A DNA stretch of 7,248 nt from DATKYK01 sp034430255 (GTDB lineage Bacteria; Chloroflexota; Dehalococcoidia; E44-bin15): assembly GCA_034430255.1 (NCBI GenBank), contig DAOUEU010000140.1:1-7248 (forward strand), written 5' to 3'. Shown one piece after another: positions 5,486 through 7,248 of this stretch (within the stretch, counting starts at the first letter, position 1; each line of letters begins with the position of its first letter). The translations under genes and the position numbers were made by a program. The notes below the pieces were generated by a model, which ran no database searches, had not been told where the DNA came from, and saw nothing but the letters and a program-made list of their open reading frames with translations.

Positions 5486-5511
5486 GGATTCCCGCCTGCG
5501 CGGGAATGACA
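5486..5511. repeat. Second copy of the REP-like palindrome
   Basis: ATTCCCGC (5488-5495) pairs with GCGGGAAT (5500-5507) across a 4-nt loop, and GACA follows. The frame CTGGAT-[stem]-ATGACA is the same as in the right half of the 2345-2425 element. The form resembles the GGATTCCCGC...GCGGGAATGACA repeat spread through intergenic DNA of many bacteria. When translated, it yields the familiar false peptides SRAGGNPE and SGFPPARE. Confidence 0.7.
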
Positions 5512-5614
5512 ATGGCATAGAGTTCGTCCAGACATATCAGGGCTCTATTTTCGTAGCAACAATAGAGGGGGATGGGTTGGCATTCATTAATGTACTGTGT
5601 GTGTGTACAAGCCA

Positions 5615-5643
5615 TTGACAGGAGCAATGCAGAACCCTAGAAT
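5615..5643 (+). promoter_or_regulatory. Strong sigma-70-type promoter for the GreA-like gene
   Basis: TTGACA (5615-5620, consensus) and TAGAAT (5638-5643, 5/6 match) are separated by exactly 17 bp. The expected start point is near 5650. This leaves a leader of only about 23 nt that begins with the purine-rich GAGAGGGG (5651-5658). It is the best promoter match in the window and fits a constitutively expressed elongation factor. Assigned by motif only. Confidence 0.7.
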
Positions 5644-5672
5644 TATCTTCGAGAGGGGAAAGACAAAGCAAC

Positions 5673-6476
5673 TTGAATAGCGAATTTAATACGGAGAAAA
5701 CCATAGCGCAAGCAGCAATGCATTTCCTTGCCAGCCTGCCTCAGCAGGAGAGGGCGGAATACCAGCAAGAGCTGAATAAGTTTGTACGCTGGTATGGCAG
5801 CGAGCGCCCCTTGAGCGAGCTTGCCGCACGCGAGGTGGCGGGTTACGCCAAGGGGATGGAAGGCTCCCCGGTCAACGCCACAAAAAGGCTGACGCCGGTA
5901 AAGGCCTTTCTGGCCCACGCCAGGAAGGAAGGCCTCATCAGGCAAAACCTCGCGGTCCATCTCCGGGTCAAGAAAGGCGCGCCAAAGAAGGGGTACCACG
6001 CTAAAGAAGCTGCACAGGCGATCACCTTCACACCGGAGGGTTACCGGGAGCTTAAAGATGAGCTTTCCTCCCTCAAAGAGGAGCGCCCCGGGATTGCCGA
6101 GGATATACGCCGGGCCGCTGCCGACAAGGACTTCAGCGAGAATGCCCCACTTGATGCCGCCAAGGACCATCAGGGAATGGTCGAGGGCCGGATCAGGCAA
6201 CTGGAGACCATCCTCAAATCGGCAGTGGTAAAAACGGGGAAGGGAGATAGCGCAAAGGTAACGCTGGGCAGCACAGTTACCCTTGAGGACCTCTCCACCA
6301 AGGAAGAGTTGCGCTACACCCTGGTCAACCCCCGCGAGGCGAGCCCTTCAAGGGGCAAGCTCTCTATCGACTCACCCACGGGCAAGGCACTGCTCAATCG
6401 CCGGCAGGGTGAGGCGATCGAGGTTGCCGCTCCGGCGGGCATGCTGCGCTATCGCATCGCCAGGATTGAGGACTGA
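5673..6476 (+). CDS. GreA-type transcription elongation factor with an N-terminal SAM-like (recombinase core-binding) domain
   Basis: GreA enters the secondary channel of RNA polymerase and stimulates cleavage of backtracked transcripts. Residues 116-267 match the whole of GreA. The coiled coil starts ITFTPEGYRELKDEL, and its tip DKDFSENAPLDAA keeps the two acidic residues (D153 and E156; D41 and E44 in E. coli) that chelate the catalytic Mg2+. The C-terminal FKBP-like domain has VTLGSTVTLEDL at 196-207 and SPTGKALLNRRQGE at 234-247. Residues 10-100 form an additional domain (AAMHFLASLPQQERAEYQQE, then FVRWYG, and finally VKAFLAHARKEGLIRQNLAVHL). This reads like the helical core-binding domain of tyrosine recombinases, without a catalytic domain. 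GreA alone is about 158 aa; this is 267. The start is TTG 5673. The purine-rich GAGAGGGG lies about 14 nt upstream, longer than ideal. An internal ATG at 5718 would cut into the first helix. It is transcribed alone. Confidence 0.9.
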   Translation: MNSEFNTEKTIAQAAMHFLASLPQQERAEYQQELNKFVRWYGSERPLSELAAREVAGYAKGMEGSPVNATKRLTPVKAFLAHARKEGLIRQNLAVHLRVKKGAPKKGYHAKEAAQAITFTPEGYRELKDELSSLKEERPGIAEDIRRAAADKDFSENAPLDAAKDHQGMVEGRIRQLETILKSAVVKTGKGDSAKVTLGSTVTLEDLSTKEELRYTLVNPREASPSRGKLSIDSPTGKALLNRRQGEAIEVAAPAGMLRYRIARIED

Positions 6477-6533
6477 AAGCGATATGCCCGGAAGGACCAC
6501 GCTAATGCGGCAGGCTCCAGGATCAAGCGCTCA

Positions 6534-6555
6534 CCCCGGATAATGATAACCGGGG
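6534..6555 (+). terminator. GC-rich hairpin after the GreA-like gene, possible terminator
   Basis: CCCCGG (6534-6539) pairs with CCGGGG (6550-6555) around a 10-nt AT-rich loop, 58 nt after the greA-like stop. No T-run follows (AGCTTAAG), so efficient intrinsic termination is doubtful. It may serve as an mRNA 3'-end stabiliser instead. Confidence 0.35.
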
Positions 6556-6609
6556 AGCTTAAGAAACTAAGGCTATCTGCCAGGTGTGAAAACCCCTTTC
6601 CCCAAATTC

Positions 6610-6638
6610 TTGTATTTCTTGATGGGATGGACTACTAT
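6610..6638 (+). promoter_or_regulatory. Possible promoter for the SCP2-like gene
   Basis: TTGTAT (6610-6615, 3/6) and TACTAT (6633-6638, 4/6) are 17 bp apart. The expected start is near 6645, just ahead of the AGGAGGT ribosome binding site. The matches are modest, so this is tentative, but the gene's separate position supports its own transcription. Confidence 0.35.
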
Positions 6639-6658
6639 AGCTAAAACAGGAGGTAGAG

Positions 6659-7078
6659 ATGCAATTTCTGTCAAAGGAAATGGTTGATGAAATGGTAAAG
6701 CTAGCGAAAGCAGATGATGAGCTCCCATCGAAGCTAAAGGAGCTAAGCATCAGGCTTCAGATGGTAGGCACCGACTGCCCGGGGAATGAAGACAGACAAT
6801 TTAGCATTATCCTGGAAGATGGGAATCTCACCAACATGGATGTGGAGGTCTATCCCGCCCCCAGCGACCTGAGGACCGCACCGCTTGATAAAACCAGGTT
6901 TGATTCTCGCGTGCTTTGCCCCTATGACACACTGCTGGACCTAGTACAGGAGAAGATGAGCATGGTGGCGGCGCTGGGGAAGGTGAAGATCGATGGGGAT
7001 TTACCCAAACTGATGACCCAGGTAGAGGGGTTCATCGCCTTTCTACAGTTTATGAACACGCTGCCCCTGGAGTATTGA
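6659..7078 (+). CDS. SCP2 sterol-binding-like domain protein
   Basis: This 139-aa soluble protein has no signal peptide. It resembles the SCP2-type lipid-binding fold, a sheet-and-helix domain with a hydrophobic pocket. Helical start LSKEMVDEMVKLAKAD is at 4-19, followed by KLKELSIRLQMVGTDCPG at 25-42. Strands DRQFSIILEDGNL (45-57) and MDVEVYPAPSDLR (60-72) follow, then FDSRVLCPYDTLLDLV at 81-96. The diagnostic late segment is GKVKIDGDLPKLM (107-119) followed by helix GFIAFLQFMNTL. The GxVxIxGDLPKL pattern matches the G-K-x-x-G-D motif of SCP2 domains. Bacterial members bind acyl or other hydrophobic ligands, but the ligand here is unknown. Two cysteines (C40, C87) are present. AGGAGGT at 6648-6654 sits 4 nt from the ATG, an excellent ribosome binding site. 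Confidence 0.82.
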   Translation: MQFLSKEMVDEMVKLAKADDELPSKLKELSIRLQMVGTDCPGNEDRQFSIILEDGNLTNMDVEVYPAPSDLRTAPLDKTRFDSRVLCPYDTLLDLVQEKMSMVAALGKVKIDGDLPKLMTQVEGFIAFLQFMNTLPLEY

Positions 7079-7248
7079 GGTCAGTTTTCACCCTTAAGGA
7101 CTGGTCGGGGTGAGAGGTTCGTATCCAGCCCGTGGAGCCAAGCTCAATCCAGATATAAAGTCAAGGTTCCTGAAGGGGAGTTCCCTCTGAGTATCGCCGA
7201 GTCAATGAGTCGAAATCGCGTTTTTGATGCTCTGTAGCTATAAAACTC
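7079..7248. other. Intergenic sequence at the right edge
   Basis: No gene is visible. A possible hairpin pairs TCACCC (7088-7093) with GGGTGA (7108-7113), without a T-run, about 10 nt after the SCP2-like stop. A second small stem, AGGG with CCCT, occurs around 7174-7187. Nothing else is recognised. Confidence 0.4.

Larger units (their letters stand above)
5377..5672. other. Intergenic region upstream of the GreA-like gene
   Basis: This stretch of about 300 nt has no credible gene. It contains an AT-rich palindrome around 5434-5448 (TATTTT-TT-AAAATA) preceded by an orphan GGAGGAGGAG. The REP-like palindrome follows at 5486-5511. A hairpin pairs CTCTATT (5543-5549) with AATAGAG (5561-5567). 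A short TG run at 5595-5606 sits between TGTAC (5591-5595) and GTACA (5605-5609). The greA-like promoter is at 5615-5643. Some of these may end transcription of the Fe-S operon, but no hairpin is followed by a proper T-run. Confidence 0.5.

Noticed and set aside
5335..5535. A 66-codon minus-strand frame after the Fe-S operon
   Set aside because: It contains CHSRAGGNPE, the typical artefact of translating the GGATTCCCGC repeat, and no ribosome binding site or family signal is present.
5591..5609. TG repeat flanked by TGTAC/GTACA as an operator
   Set aside because: The arms are only 5 bp, and the repeat is a simple dinucleotide run. It lies just upstream of the promoter, but there is not enough evidence to call a site.
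2203..7190. Shared GGGAACTCCC-like sequence at about 2204-2214 and, inverted, at about 7176-7187, as possible ends of a mobile element
   Set aside because: The match is only about 10 nt and partly self-complementary. Many such matches are expected by chance in 7 kb, and the genes between look like ordinary chromosomal genes.

Overview
The window reads like a chromosomal stretch from an anaerobic, moderately GC-rich bacterium. The closest match I can offer from memory is Chloroflexota, class Dehalococcoidia. The grounds are an FtsH of that style followed by a MoaE-like gene, a DUF3786 protein, a GreA fused to a recombinase-like N-terminal domain, and a cysteine-rich ferredoxin operon. The assignment is inference from recalled family resemblance, not from a search. 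There is no rRNA, tRNA, CRISPR array, transposase or phage module.

Layout. (1) 1-2111, minus strand: ftsH, a membrane AAA+ zinc protease, overlaps by 8 nt the start of a moaE-like gene that runs off the left edge. ftsH has a tandemly duplicated extended -10 promoter. (2) 2112-2546: a divergent intergenic region with a REP-like pair of inverted palindromes, further degenerate half-copies, and a promoter facing right whose predicted start point almost coincides with the next start codon. (3) 2547-3146, plus strand: a DUF3786 protein, followed by a nested RNA fold and a 150-nt leader. (4) 3363-5376, plus strand: a tightly packed set of a 278-aa multi-cysteine protein with a 2x[4Fe-4S] tail, an 84-aa ferredoxin, a 194-aa protein of unknown function with late cysteines, and a short cysteine-rich ORF without a convincing start. 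(5) 5377-5672: intergenic, with one more copy of the palindromic repeat and a near-consensus sigma-70 promoter. (6) 5673-6476: a GreA-type elongation factor with an extra N-terminal SAM-like (recombinase core-binding) domain. (7) 6659-7078: an SCP2-like lipid-binding-domain protein with its own promoter and a strong ribosome binding site.

How the genes work together. ftsH, greA and the SCP2-like gene look like independent housekeeping units. The coherent functional unit is the Fe-S operon in the middle. Its first two products carry four standard [4Fe-4S] motifs between them. The first protein also has nine further cysteines that could form another metal site. The operon therefore probably moves electrons to an enzyme partner not encoded in this window. 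The third product, with its C-terminal cysteines, is the best candidate for a dedicated partner, but its reaction is unknown. I found no clear new defence or mobile system. The most unusual items are the extra cysteine set in the 278-aa protein, the GreA fusion, the likely leaderless DUF3786 transcript, and the structured RNA between DUF3786 and the operon.
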